From positions 1 through 37,081 of the forward strand of contig USCT01000018.1 in the NCBI GenBank assembly GCA_900553185.1: a stretch of 37,081 bases of DNA, given 5' to 3'. Origin of the DNA: an uncultured Bacteroides sp. Lineage in GTDB: Bacteria; Bacteroidota; Bacteroidia; Bacteroidales; Bacteroidaceae. Shown here piece after piece: positions 1-8,253 of the stretch (the first letter of the stretch is position 1; every line of letters begins with the position of its first letter). The notes under the pieces are model-generated. The model was not told the DNA's origin. It saw nothing but the letters and a program-made list of their open reading frames with translations, and did not search any database. A program made the translations under genes and the position numbers.

Positions 1-72
1 GCGGAAGACGGGACTCAAACCCGCGACCCTCAGCTTGGAAGGCTAATGCTCTATCGACTGAGCTACTTCCGC
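1..72 (-). tRNA. tRNA-Gly (anticodon TCC)
   Basis: Read on the minus strand this folds as a cloverleaf. The acceptor arms GCGGAAG and CTTCCGC pair, the D-arm contains AGCTCAGTCGATAGAGC, the anticodon loop is CTTCCAA (anticodon TCC), and the T-loop is GTTTGAGTC. The discriminator base falls just outside the window. It lies 11 bp downstream of tRNA-Tyr on the same strand, so the two are probably co-transcribed, as in the tRNA cluster that precedes tuf in many bacteria. Confidence 0.96.
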
Positions 73-83
73 AATTTTGTTTG

Positions 84-166
84 TGGGCAAAGATGGATTC
101 GAACCACCGAAGGCGTAAGCCAGCAGATTTACAGTCTGCCCCATTTGGCCACTCTGGTATTTGCCC
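84..166 (-). tRNA. tRNA-Tyr (anticodon GTA)
   Basis: On the minus strand the acceptor arms GGGCAAA and TTTGCCC pair and are followed by an A discriminator. The anticodon loop CTGTAAA gives anticodon GTA. The long variable arm expected of a class II tRNA makes the gene 83 nt. The T-loop is GTTCGAATC. No CCA is encoded. tRNA-Gly follows on the same strand. Confidence 0.96.
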
Positions 167-222
167 ATTCGCTCTTGAGAAGCTGATTACCTCGTTTTCT
201 CAATTGCGTTGCAAAGGTACGA

Positions 223-717
223 TTATTTTTTTAATCTGCAAACAAAATCGATCATTTTTATTGCAGTTATTGCACATTCATCTCCTTTGTTTCCTAATTT
301 ACCTCCAGAACGATCTTCTGCCTGTTGCATGTTGTTGGTTGTAATCAATCCATAAATAACTGGGACATCGGATGTTGCGTTAAGTTGGGTAATGCCTTGA
401 GTAGCTCCGGCACATACATAGTCGAAATGAGGAGTATCCCCACGAACCACACAACCTAATGCGATAACTGCATCCACTTTTCCGCTTTTAATCATTTGGG
501 CTGAACCAAATGTCAGTTCAAAGCTTCCAGGTACGGTTTGTACCAGTATATTTTCTTCTTTGGCACCATGTTTTTTTAGGGTCTTTACAGCTCCTTCGAG
601 CAGAGAGCCGGTTATATTACTGTTCCATTCAGAAACAACGATACCAAAACGCATGGAGGATGCATCAGGTACTGAATTGAAATCGTAATCTGAGAGATTG
701 TGATAAGCTGTTGCCAT
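223..717 (-). CDS. ribH: 6,7-dimethyl-8-ribityllumazine synthase (riboflavin synthase beta chain)
   Basis: RibH condenses 5-amino-6-ribitylamino-uracil with 3,4-dihydroxy-2-butanone 4-phosphate to give the direct precursor of riboflavin, in the cytosol. The 164-residue length is normal for the family. Visible family features are the substrate-binding stretch PGSFELTFGSAQMI and the catalytic-histidine segment GDTPHFDYVC, followed by GATQG. The start is placed at MATAYHN. A longer reading back to 771 would run into the palindrome at 740-806, and its extra 18 residues do not resemble the family. The gene lies 118 bp downstream of the TPR gene on the same strand, with the palindrome between them. 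No FMN riboswitch is visible upstream. Confidence 0.95.
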   Translation of the reverse strand: MATAYHNLSDYDFNSVPDASSMRFGIVVSEWNSNITGSLLEGAVKTLKKHGAKEENILVQTVPGSFELTFGSAQMIKSGKVDAVIALGCVVRGDTPHFDYVCAGATQGITQLNATSDVPVIYGLITTNNMQQAEDRSGGKLGNKGDECAITAIKMIDFVCRLKK

Positions 718-739
718 ATAAATAGATTTTAAAAATAAA

Positions 740-806
740 AAGATACGGATTTCACGGAGACACGGAAACAACGTTTAACCGTGTGAACCTGTGAAATCCG
801 TATCTT
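740..806 (-). repeat. Long palindrome between the TPR gene and ribH; terminator-like or REP-like
   Basis: A perfect 16-bp inverted repeat (740-755 with 791-806) encloses a second short stem, CACGG at 761-765 with CCGTG at 779-783. Read on the minus strand the structure is followed by a T-rich run, so it could end or attenuate the TPR transcript ahead of ribH. The arm sequence AAGATACGGATT recurs at 12925-12936 next to another strong hairpin, which suggests a dispersed palindromic element. Confidence 0.7.
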
Positions 807-835
807 ATGTATTAGGAATGATAAAAATTATTTCA

Positions 836-1510
836 TTATTTAGAAGCCCGTTCAATGTACTTGTCGATGTCCATAGCCTGGTAAGAATTAGCATATTTAT
901 TCTTTACCTGCTTGTAGGCTTCTACGGCCTCGGCATTCTTTCCTTGTTTTTCCAGAATCTGTCCTGCTTCAATCAGATAAATCGGACTTAATGCGGTGCT
1001 GTTGGCTCGGTCGGCGGCTTTCAGGAGAGTAGCTGCTGCTTTATCCAATTGTCCCAGATTTGCATAGCAGTTACCCAAAGTTGCCAATAAAGCCGGAGCA
1101 ACCAGCTGATCATCGGCGCTGAACTGATTCAGGTATTTGCTTGCTTCTTCGTATTTACCCAGTTGTGCATAGCAGATACCTGCGTATGCATTGGCCAGAT
1201 TTCCAGCCTTTGTTCCGCTGAATTCGTCGGCTATTTTGATAAAGCCCGTATATCCTTGTTTGTCACCGTTCAATGCTGTTTCATATTCGCTTGAACCGAA
1301 ATATTGTTCACCTTTGAAAAGAGCTTCAGAAGCTTTCAGTTCGTTAGGAGCTGAGATGAAGTGCTTATAGCCTAAAAAGCCACATACGATCACTACTACG
1401 GCAATGACTGCTCCCAGCATTACATTCTTGTACTTTAAAAGGAATGCTTCAGAAGATACCAAGGCTTCATCTACATTCAGTGGGTCATGAGTTGTTTTCT
1501 TTTCTGTCAT
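836..1510 (-). CDS. Membrane-anchored tetratricopeptide repeat protein (YfgM-like)
   Basis: This is a 224-residue protein with a short cytoplasmic N-terminus and one hydrophobic segment at about residues 31-50 (VMLGAVIAVVVIVCGFLGY). The rest is a helical region with TPR-type repeats: GNLANAYAGICYAQLGKYEEA, then ALLATLGNCYANLGQLDKA, then LIEAGQILEKQGKNAEAVEAY. The architecture matches YfgM-type proteins, which act as periplasmic helpers near the secretion machinery, but that role is inferred from architecture only. The start at 1510 is supported by a -7 box (TACTTTTG) about 50 bp upstream. The gene is divergent from recF and lies upstream of ribH. Confidence 0.85.
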   Translation of the reverse strand: MTEKKTTHDPLNVDEALVSSEAFLLKYKNVMLGAVIAVVVIVCGFLGYKHFISAPNELKASEALFKGEQYFGSSEYETALNGDKQGYTGFIKIADEFSGTKAGNLANAYAGICYAQLGKYEEASKYLNQFSADDQLVAPALLATLGNCYANLGQLDKAAATLLKAADRANSTALSPIYLIEAGQILEKQGKNAEAVEAYKQVKNKYANSYQAMDIDKYIERASK

Positions 1511-1560
1511 TTTTATTTTTGTTTTTTTTATTTCTGCTGATTATTTGTTATTTCGGACAG

Positions 1561-1568
1561 CAAAAGTA
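1561..1568 (-). promoter_or_regulatory. Bacteroidetes -7 box for the TPR/ribH transcript
   Basis: TACTTTTG on the minus strand matches TAnnTTTG, 51 bp upstream of the TPR start codon. The -33 region is AT-rich without a clear TTTG. Confidence 0.55.
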
Positions 1569-1631
1569 AGTCATTTATGCGTATTAATGAAATTTGTAAG
1601 CATGTTTTTTTATCAATCTTTCTTTTATTCT

Positions 1632-1639
1632 TATTTTTG
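1632..1639 (+). promoter_or_regulatory. Bacteroidetes -7 box for recF
   Basis: TATTTTTG matches TAnnTTTG and lies 21 bp upstream of the recF ATG, leaving a very short 5' leader. Confidence 0.55.
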
Positions 1640-1660
1640 TAGTTAAAATACAGAATCATT

Positions 1661-2785
1661 ATGTGGCTGAAACGCATTTCAATTTTGAATTATAAGAATT
1701 TGGAACAAGTTGAGCTTTCTTTTTCCCGGAAAATGAATTGTATTATTGGTAAGAACGGGATGGGGAAAACCAATCTGTTGGATGCTGTATATTACCTTTC
1801 GTTTTGTAAGAGTGCAACCAATCCGATCGACTCGCAGAATATTTGTCACGGCCAGGAATTTTTTGTGATACAAGGCTTTTATGAAACCGATCTTCAGGAA
1901 CCGGAAGAAATCTATTGTGGCTTAAAGAGGAAGCAGAAAAAACAGTTTAAGCGGAACAAGAAAGAATATACCAGATTGTCCGATCATATCGGGCTGGTGC
2001 CGTTGGTATTGGTGTCGCCGGCCGATGCCTTGTTGATATCGGGTGGAAGCGAAGAACGCAGGCGTTTCATGGATGTGGTGATTTCTCAATTTGACCGTGA
2101 GTATCTGGATGCTTTGATTCGTTACAACAAGGCTTTGCAGCAGCGTAATGTGTTATTGAAATCGGAGGTGGAACCCGATGCGGAACTGATGGCGGTTTGG
2201 GAAGAGATGATGGCTGCTGCCGGAACTGTGGTCTATCAGAAGCGGAAGGCATTCATTGATGAGTTTATTCCGGTATTTCAGTCATATTATGCCTATATCT
2301 CGCAGGAAAGAGAGCAGGTGAGTCTGGCTTATGAGTCGCATGCGGCTCAGGGAGATTTGTTGCACCTGATACAGGAGAGCCGTCAGCGTGACCGGGTGAT
2401 GGGGTATTCCTTGAAGGGAATACATAAGGATGATCTGATTATGCAGCTTGGGGATTTTCCTATTAAACGGGAAGGTTCACAGGGACAGAATAAAACGTAT
2501 TTGATTGCTTTGAAACTCGCTCAGTTTGAGTTCTTGAAACGTACTGGCAGTCAGACCACTCCTCTGGTTCTGCTGGACGATATTTTTGATAAGCTGGATG
2601 CTTCCCGGGTGGAACAGATTGTAAAGCTTGTATCGGGCGACAGTTTCGGTCAGATTTTCATCACAGATACCAATCGTGATCATCTGGATAAAATCTTAAA
2701 GAAAATAGAAGGGGACTACAAGCTGTTTGAAGTGGAAAACGGTGTCGTGACAGAACGAAAGGGGGAAATGCATGAAGCGCAATAA
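1661..2785 (+). CDS. recF: DNA replication and repair protein RecF
   Basis: RecF is an SMC-like ABC ATPase that binds gapped DNA and, with RecO and RecR, helps load RecA for post-replicative gap repair. The 374 residues fit the family. Walker A is GKNGMGKTN at about residues 30-38, the ABC signature region is GSQGQNKTYLIALKLAQFE, and Walker B is LVLLDDIFDKLD, followed by the QIFITDTNRDHL switch segment. The N-terminal WLKRISILNYKNL is typical. The 3' end overlaps the DUF721 gene by 14 bp, so the two are likely translationally coupled. Its own -7 box is at 1632-1639. Confidence 0.97.
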   Translation: MWLKRISILNYKNLEQVELSFSRKMNCIIGKNGMGKTNLLDAVYYLSFCKSATNPIDSQNICHGQEFFVIQGFYETDLQEPEEIYCGLKRKQKKQFKRNKKEYTRLSDHIGLVPLVLVSPADALLISGGSEERRRFMDVVISQFDREYLDALIRYNKALQQRNVLLKSEVEPDAELMAVWEEMMAAAGTVVYQKRKAFIDEFIPVFQSYYAYISQEREQVSLAYESHAAQGDLLHLIQESRQRDRVMGYSLKGIHKDDLIMQLGDFPIKREGSQGQNKTYLIALKLAQFEFLKRTGSQTTPLVLLDDIFDKLDASRVEQIVKLVSGDSFGQIFITDTNRDHLDKILKKIEGDYKLFEVENGVVTERKGEMHEAQ

Positions 2786-3062
2786 TACGGAACTGGTAGG
2801 CGATGTGATTCGTCAGCTGCTGCGTCAGGAAGGATTGGAAACTCCTTTGAATGAATACCGGTTGGTTGAATCGTGGAGAGACGTTGTGGGACCTTATATC
2901 AGTAAGTATACAACCAATCTTTATATAAAAAATCAGATATTGTACGTGCATCTCTCTTCCTCTGTGCTCCGGCAGGAGCTGATGATGGGAAGAGAAATGC
3001 TGGTACGCAATCTGAATGCACATGTTGGCGCGCAAGTCATCGTGAACATAGTCTTTCGCTGA
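2772..3062 (+). CDS. DUF721 domain protein (DciA-like)
   Basis: This 96-residue protein is essentially one DUF721 domain. The characteristic core is visible: WRDVVGPYISKYTTNLYIKN, then LYVHLSSSVLRQELMMGREMLVRNLN. DUF721 is the family of DciA, the ancestral replicative-helicase loader/partner of bacteria that lack DnaC or DnaI. The protein is short and lacks the extra N-terminal part of proteobacterial DciA. It overlaps recF by 14 bp, a pairing that fits a replication or repair role. Its last 26 bp overlap, tail to tail, the end of the convergent 5-formyl-THF cyclo-ligase gene. Confidence 0.88.
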   Translation: MKRNNTELVGDVIRQLLRQEGLETPLNEYRLVESWRDVVGPYISKYTTNLYIKNQILYVHLSSSVLRQELMMGREMLVRNLNAHVGAQVIVNIVFR

Positions 3063-3597
3063 TGCATCCGTTTTCTGTCCAGACTTCGTCCATCGGGCGA
3101 TCGAACGGTTCCGTCGGAATCTGGGAAACGACCTGAAATGAAAAACAGATACCGATGTTATAAGTATGTAGTTTGGGAAGCAGACGGTCGTAATAACCTT
3201 TTCCCCTCCCCAAACGGTTTCCTTGTTTGTCAAAGCCTACTCCCGGGATGATGGCCAGATCGATGGCTGCATAATCGGTAACGGTTTCTCCTGTTGGTTC
3301 GTCAATACCGAAACTTCCTTTTTGCAAGGCTGACTTTCCCGAATAAATCCTCAGTTCCAGCTCATCACCGGTTACTACCGGCAATATAACTTGTTTGTTC
3401 CGGCTGATTTTTTCCACAAATTCGTGTGTCTGTACTTCGTCGGGCAACGAGTAGTAAAGCAGGATCGTTTTGGCCTGCTGGAACCGGGGATGATTTACCA
3501 GCTTGTCAAGCAAGCTGGTAGACCACATCGTAAGTTGTTGAGGAGAGTGCAGCTTTTTTTGCTGACTGATCCACTTGCGCAACTGTTTTTTTATCAT
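3037..3597 (-). CDS. 5-formyltetrahydrofolate cyclo-ligase
   Basis: This enzyme uses ATP to convert 5-formyl-THF to 5,10-methenyl-THF, recycling a folate that inhibits one-carbon enzymes. The 186-residue length fits. Recognisable parts are the N-terminal helix MIKKQLRKWISQQKK, the KTILLYYSLPDEVQTHEFV segment, and the ATP/substrate loop PGVGFDKQGNRLGRGKGYYDRLL. The start at 3597 is needed to keep the conserved N-terminal helix, even though it makes a 92-bp overlap with the upstream S41 protease gene. The 3' end overlaps the opposing DUF721 gene by 26 bp. It is the last gene of the operon running from the M3 peptidase. Confidence 0.94.
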   Translation of the reverse strand: MIKKQLRKWISQQKKLHSPQQLTMWSTSLLDKLVNHPRFQQAKTILLYYSLPDEVQTHEFVEKISRNKQVILPVVTGDELELRIYSGKSALQKGSFGIDEPTGETVTDYAAIDLAIIPGVGFDKQGNRLGRGKGYYDRLLPKLHTYNIGICFSFQVVSQIPTEPFDRPMDEVWTENGCISERLCSR

Positions 3598-5239
3598 TTT
3601 CCGAATCCGTTTTTGGAGCTGGAGCTTCAGGGAAAGACTTTCCTTCTTTCAGAACCTCCAGGGCTTTCAGTACTGTCTTATCACTTTCATTCAGGTATTG
3701 GATATACGACTCCATACCCAGCATGTTGTAGATGATATTTCCATACAAAGAAGTTTCGAACAGTTTCTTTGATTTCATCAGCATCAGGTTCCGGCGTTTC
3801 AGTCCTTTCTTGTCGGCCCACGTTGCAAATTTATCCAATACATTCTGGGTTTTCAAGTAGGCGACCAGTTTGTCCGGATCATTGTATTCTGACAGTTTAT
3901 TGCGGTTCTGGTCTGTATATTCAAAGGTATATCGGATGATCATTCCTTTGCTGGCGGCCATCCGGAAATAGCTTGTCATGCCGGTAGTATCCTGGGGAAC
4001 GAAAATATCCGGCATGATACCTCCTCCTCCGTAAACGGTACGTCCCAGGCTGGTATGATAAATCTCGTCTGTATTCTGTTTGATACTGTCGGCTGAGAAA
4101 AACTCACCGTGTTCATAACGGGTCAGAAGGTCGAGTTCGTATTCTTCACCTTTCCCTTTTTCATAAGGCTTTTGTATGCATCTGCCTGATGGCGTGTAAT
4201 AGCGGGCAATGGTCAGGCGGATAGCCGAACCGTCACTGAATTCAATGGGTTGTTGTACCAGTCCCTTACCGAATGAACGACGGCCGATGATGGTTCCCCG
4301 GTCATTATCCTGTATGGCTCCGGCAAAGATTTCGCTGGCTGAAGCTGAGCCTTCATCTACAAGTACTACCAGCGGCATTTTCTGGCTGCTGCCTGTTCCG
4401 TTTGAGTTATAGTCTTCACGAGGTGATTTGCGTCCTTGTGTATATACGATAAGACGGTTGTTTGGCAGGAATTCGTTGACCATCTGAATGGCTGCCGCCA
4501 TATATCCGCCGGTATTTCCACGCAGGTCCATAATAATTCCTTCACAGTTCTGCTGATTCAGCTGGGCCAGTGCGATCAATAATTCGGTATAGGTCGTTTC
4601 GCCGAACTTATTGGCTTTGATATACCCGAACTTGTCGTCTATCATGTAGGCGGCATCGATACTCTTTACCGGAATATCCCCTCTTACAACAGTAAATTGC
4701 AGGATGTCTTTTTCTCCCGGGCGGAAAATGCCCAGTTTTACCTTGCTTCCTTTTTTACCTTTCAGGCGTCTCATGGCTTCGCTGTTGGTTACTTTCTTGC
4801 CAACAAAGGCCGAATCGTCTACGGCTACGATACGGTCACCGGCCATGAGGCCTACCTTTTCGGAAGGACCTCCCTGAATGACACTGTTGATGTGGATGGT
4901 GTCGTCCTGAATGGTAAACTGTATACCAATTCCACTGAAACTTCCTTTTAAGTCGGCACTGACTTCTTCCATGTCCTTGGCAGGAATGTACGAAGAATGC
5001 GGGTCCAGTTCCGATAGAATCAGCGGCATGGCCTGTTCTACCAGATCATTCATCTTTACCGTGTCTACATACTGGTCATCGATGATCCGTAACAACGCAT
5101 TCAGTTTGTTGGAAGATGTATTGATGATGCCCAGCTTGTTTCCGGAAAAGTGATTGGCGTAAAATGTACCGATTAAGATTCCCGCTACCAGGCAGACGGC
5201 CAGCAGGATCGGCATTAAACGATTGGTGTTACTTTTCAT
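3506..5239 (-). CDS. S41 family carboxy-terminal processing protease with PDZ domain
   Basis: This is a 577-residue exported protease. An N-terminal signal/anchor (about residues 8-28, ILLAVCLVAGILIGTFYA) is followed by a PDZ domain at about 95-185 (GSFSGIGIQF, QGGPSEKVGLMAGDRIVAVDD). The S41 catalytic domain comes next (IIMDLRGNTGGY, then VDEGSASASEIF and RSFGKGLVQQ). The Ser-Lys dyad is S300 and K325, with the 25-residue spacing seen in Tsp/CtpA. Such proteases trim or degrade periplasmic proteins from their C-termini. About 160 residues follow the protease core and have no function I can assign. The C-terminal 92 bp overlap the cyclo-ligase gene, and the 5' end overlaps the dCMP deaminase gene by 11 bp. 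Confidence 0.95.
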   Translation of the reverse strand: MKSNTNRLMPILLAVCLVAGILIGTFYANHFSGNKLGIINTSSNKLNALLRIIDDQYVDTVKMNDLVEQAMPLILSELDPHSSYIPAKDMEEVSADLKGSFSGIGIQFTIQDDTIHINSVIQGGPSEKVGLMAGDRIVAVDDSAFVGKKVTNSEAMRRLKGKKGSKVKLGIFRPGEKDILQFTVVRGDIPVKSIDAAYMIDDKFGYIKANKFGETTYTELLIALAQLNQQNCEGIIMDLRGNTGGYMAAAIQMVNEFLPNNRLIVYTQGRKSPREDYNSNGTGSSQKMPLVVLVDEGSASASEIFAGAIQDNDRGTIIGRRSFGKGLVQQPIEFSDGSAIRLTIARYYTPSGRCIQKPYEKGKGEEYELDLLTRYEHGEFFSADSIKQNTDEIYHTSLGRTVYGGGGIMPDIFVPQDTTGMTSYFRMAASKGMIIRYTFEYTDQNRNKLSEYNDPDKLVAYLKTQNVLDKFATWADKKGLKRRNLMLMKSKKLFETSLYGNIIYNMLGMESYIQYLNESDKTVLKALEVLKEGKSFPEAPAPKTDSENDKKTVAQVDQSAKKAALSSTTYDVVYQLA

Positions 5240-5681
5240 TGTTCTTCTCTTCGTTAGGATTTATATATACAACTTCGATTTTGGCTTTTCTCAGCAGTTC
5301 AAGTCCGTCTTCCAACCGATATTTTTCGGCATAGACCACTCGTTTGATACCTGCCTGGATTATCAGTTTGGCACATTCGATGCAGGGAGATGCGGTGACG
5401 TACAAGGTTGCTCCTTCGCTGCTGTTATTGGAACGTGCTATTTTGGTGATGGCATTTGCTTCCGCATGAAGTACATACGGGTAGGTGATATTGTTTTCGT
5501 CTTCGCATACATTTTCGAAGCCGGACGGAGTTCCGTTATATCCGTCAGAAATGATCATTTTATTTTTTACAATCAGTGCTCCCACCTTGCGTCGTTTGCA
5601 GTAGGAGTTTTCGGCCCAGATTCCTGCCATCCGCATGTAGCGTTTGTCCAGTAATTCTTGTTTTTTTTCTTGTGTTTCCAT
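5229..5681 (-). CDS. dCMP deaminase family zinc protein
   Basis: This 150-residue cytidine/deoxycytidylate deaminase-fold protein has a complete zinc site: H72-A-E74 (HAEANAI) and C100-x2-C103 (PCIECAK). The N-terminal part, YCKRRKVGALIVKN and YNGTPSGF, is typical of deoxycytidylate deaminases (ComEB/Dctd type), which convert dCMP to dUMP for thymidylate synthesis. It sits inside the minus-strand operon, 4 bp after the lipoprotein gene and overlapping the S41 protease gene by 11 bp. Substrate preference is inferred from family resemblance. Confidence 0.93.
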   Translation of the reverse strand: METQEKKQELLDKRYMRMAGIWAENSYCKRRKVGALIVKNKMIISDGYNGTPSGFENVCEDENNITYPYVLHAEANAITKIARSNNSSEGATLYVTASPCIECAKLIIQAGIKRVVYAEKYRLEDGLELLRKAKIEVVYINPNEEKNNEK

Positions 5682-5685
5682 TTGA

Positions 5686-6153
5686 TTAGTTGTGTTTTAG
5701 CTGGATGTATGTATTTCGTGCTTCGGGAGCCAGTTGCAGTGTACGACTGTCTCCTTTGTAGTAGCGTACCTGTCCCAAGCGGTTGATAAAGTCCTTACTG
5801 GTTCCCTGGGGAGTTATCGTCGTATTTATCTTTGTAATCGAAACGGTACGTGTAGAAGGATCTCCCTGCCATTTGGCTGTAAATTCTCCGTTTGCCAGGG
5901 TTCCTTTTACGCTGCCATCGCTGTTGAAAGTAATGGTGATCTGATTCTTGTTCGAAGTTTCCGGTTTGGTGATGACAGGAGTGTCTCCATGACTGCTGGT
6001 CGATTCCCAGTTGGTTGTATCAAAGAAATTGACCAGATACCACTGGCCGCTGCAGAATATTTCTTCGATATTGTCTTCCTGGTTGCATCCTCCGGTCAGA
6101 AACGGAAGGAGCAGTAAGATACACCATCTGATCGTATGAGAAAATGTTTTCAT
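5686..6153 (-). CDS. Small lipoprotein, DUF4847-like
   Basis: This 155-residue protein has a lipoprotein signal peptide with lipobox LTGGC (lipidated Cys23), followed by a short beta-rich domain containing SGQWYLVNFFDTTNW, NQITITFNSDGSVKGTL and RTVSITKINTTI. This resembles the Bacteroidales DUF4847 lipoproteins; the assignment is from memory of the family and is tentative. Function is unknown. Its ATG overlaps the stop codon of the M3 peptidase gene by 4 bp, and the dCMP deaminase gene follows after 4 bp, so it is a true operon member. Confidence 0.8.
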   Translation of the reverse strand: MKTFSHTIRWCILLLLPFLTGGCNQEDNIEEIFCSGQWYLVNFFDTTNWESTSSHGDTPVITKPETSNKNQITITFNSDGSVKGTLANGEFTAKWQGDPSTRTVSITKINTTITPQGTSKDFINRLGQVRYYKGDSRTLQLAPEARNTYIQLKHN

Positions 6154-8189
6154 CGTTTTATATCGTTTCTTTTTAATAATGCGTCGATGGTAGGTTCTTG
6201 TCCGCGGAAGCGTTTGTAAAGCGTCATCGGATGTTCTGTACCTCCTTTCGACAATATGTTTTCTCTGAATGAACGGGCTACTTCGGTATTAAAAATTCCT
6301 TTTTCCTTGAATACGGAGAAAGCGTCGGCATCCAGCACTTCGGCCCATTTGTAGCTGTAGTATCCGGCAGAATATCCTCCCGACATGATGTGACCGAATT
6401 GTACGCTCATGCAGGTTTCTTCCAGCTCTGGCAACACCTGAGCTTTCTTCCAGGCTTCTTTTTCGTAGGTCTTTACATCGCCTTCGAAAGGAGTCCGGCG
6501 TGTATACCATGCCATATCCAGCAGGCCGAAGCTTACCTGGCGCAGGCATGCGTATGCCACGTTGAAATTGGAGGCGTCGACGATTCGCTGGATGAGCGAT
6601 TCCGGAATCGGTTCATGGGTCTGGTAATGCCGGGCAAATGTATTGAGGAATTCTTTTTCCGTGGCAAAGTTTTCCATAATCTGCGACGGGAGCTCTACAA
6701 AGTCCCAGTAAACATTGGTACCGCTCATGCACTGGAAACGGGTGTTGGCAAACATGCCATGCAGTGCATGTCCGAATTCGTGCAGAAAAGTGTTTACTTC
6801 CGAGAATGTCAGCAAGGCCGGTTTGTTGGGAGTAGGCTTTGTGAAATTCATGGTAACAGATACATGAGGGCGGCTGTTGGTTCCGTCGTCATCTATCCAC
6901 TGTTCTTTGTAGCTGGTCATCCAGGCGCCGGAGCGTTTTCCGGCACGGGGATAGAAATCGGTATAAAGTACGGCCAGGTAACTTCCGTCACGGTCGAATA
7001 CCTCGTAAGCCTGTACGTCCGGATGATATACCGGAATATCTTTATTCTCTTTGAAAGTGATACCGTACAGACGGGTAGCCAGTCCGAACACGCCTTGTTT
7101 TACCTGTTCCAGTTCGAAATACGGACGCAGCTCTTCCTCATTCAAGGCATATTTCTGTTGTTTCAGTATTTCTGCATAATAAGAGAAATCCCACGGCATC
7201 AACCGGAATTCATTGCCTTCCTGGGTGCAGGCCAGTTTTCTGATTTCTTCCACTTCCTGATGGGCTTTTGGGGTATAGGCTTCCAGCAGTTCGTCCAGCA
7301 GTTTGTAGACATGCGTGCTGTTTTCGGCCATTCGCTTCCGCAGCACATAGTCGGCATAATCGGTGAATCCCAGCAGTTGGGCAAGTTGCATCCGGAGGTT
7401 TACCAGTTTCTTCACGATGTCTTCGTTGTTCCATTCATCGGGATGAGTACACTGGGTGTTATATGCCAGATAAAGCTGTTTCCTGAGATCACGTCTTTTG
7501 CTGTATTTCATGAACGGTACATAGCTTGGCGCCTGCAGGGTGATGATCCATCCTTCTTTCCCTTTTTCTCTGGCTGTCTGTAGGGCCGCTTCCCTTGCGC
7601 TTTCGGGTAATCCTTCCAGTTCTGCTTCATCCGTCAATACCAGTTCGAATTTATTGGTTTCTTTCAGGTGGTTTTGCGAAAACTTTAAGGTCAGCGAGCT
7701 GAGTTCCATGCTGAGTTCCCGATAAGTCTTTTTGTCCGCTTCAGACAGATTGGCACCGTTTCGCTGAAAGCCGTCGTATGTCTTTTCCAGCAGCTTTCTT
7801 TCTTCTGGGGTAAGTGTCAGTTCTTCTTTCTGAAGGTATACCTGCTTGATACGGCTGAACAGCTTTTCGTTGAGGCTGATGTTGTTGGCATGTTCCGAAA
7901 GTTCGGGCATCAGCTTTTCGGCTATTGCATCCAGTTCGTCGCAGGTTTCCGCGCTCATCAGGTTGAAGAATACCGTTGTTACACGGTCCAGTAATTTCCC
8001 GGCATGTTCCAGGGCCAGAATGGTGTTGGCAAAAGTCGGTTCTTCCGGATTTTCTACAATCTGTCTGATCTCTTCGTCTTCCGTTTTCATGCCTTCCCGG
8101 ATGGCCGGTTCGTAGTCGGTCATCCGGATGCGGTCGAACGGGGTCGTATCGTGAAGTGTATGATAAGGTTGTAATAAGGGATTTTCCAT
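6150..8189 (-). CDS. M3 family zinc metallopeptidase (peptidyl-dipeptidase Dcp / oligopeptidase A type)
   Basis: This is a 679-residue thimet-oligopeptidase family enzyme. The zinc motif HEFGH lies at residues 470-474 (HEFGHALHGMF), and the third ligand is probably E499 in DFVELPSQ. Late motifs include FGHIMSGGYSAGYYSYKWAEVLDADAF, normal for Dcp/OpdA. These enzymes clear short peptides, often releasing C-terminal dipeptides. No signal peptide is evident at MENPLLQPYHTLHDTTPFDRI, so it is probably cytosolic. It is the first gene of the operon that continues through the lipoprotein, deaminase, protease and cyclo-ligase genes. Confidence 0.95.
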   Translation of the reverse strand: MENPLLQPYHTLHDTTPFDRIRMTDYEPAIREGMKTEDEEIRQIVENPEEPTFANTILALEHAGKLLDRVTTVFFNLMSAETCDELDAIAEKLMPELSEHANNISLNEKLFSRIKQVYLQKEELTLTPEERKLLEKTYDGFQRNGANLSEADKKTYRELSMELSSLTLKFSQNHLKETNKFELVLTDEAELEGLPESAREAALQTAREKGKEGWIITLQAPSYVPFMKYSKRRDLRKQLYLAYNTQCTHPDEWNNEDIVKKLVNLRMQLAQLLGFTDYADYVLRKRMAENSTHVYKLLDELLEAYTPKAHQEVEEIRKLACTQEGNEFRLMPWDFSYYAEILKQQKYALNEEELRPYFELEQVKQGVFGLATRLYGITFKENKDIPVYHPDVQAYEVFDRDGSYLAVLYTDFYPRAGKRSGAWMTSYKEQWIDDDGTNSRPHVSVTMNFTKPTPNKPALLTFSEVNTFLHEFGHALHGMFANTRFQCMSGTNVYWDFVELPSQIMENFATEKEFLNTFARHYQTHEPIPESLIQRIVDASNFNVAYACLRQVSFGLLDMAWYTRRTPFEGDVKTYEKEAWKKAQVLPELEETCMSVQFGHIMSGGYSAGYYSYKWAEVLDADAFSVFKEKGIFNTEVARSFRENILSKGGTEHPMTLYKRFRGQEPTIDALLKRNDIKR

Positions 8190-8253
8190 AACTCTTTATT
8201 TACTTGCAAAAATGATAAAAAAAAGTGAATTCACTAACTCCTTGTCCGTTTAT

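Noticed and set aside
718..835. FMN riboswitch ahead of ribH
   Set aside because: The leader is a simple long palindrome; none of the conserved RFN-element helices or loop sequences are visible.
6390..7583. Long plus-strand open frame opposite the M3 peptidase gene
   Set aside because: It is antisense to a clear zinc peptidase with intact motifs and has no family resemblance or promoter.
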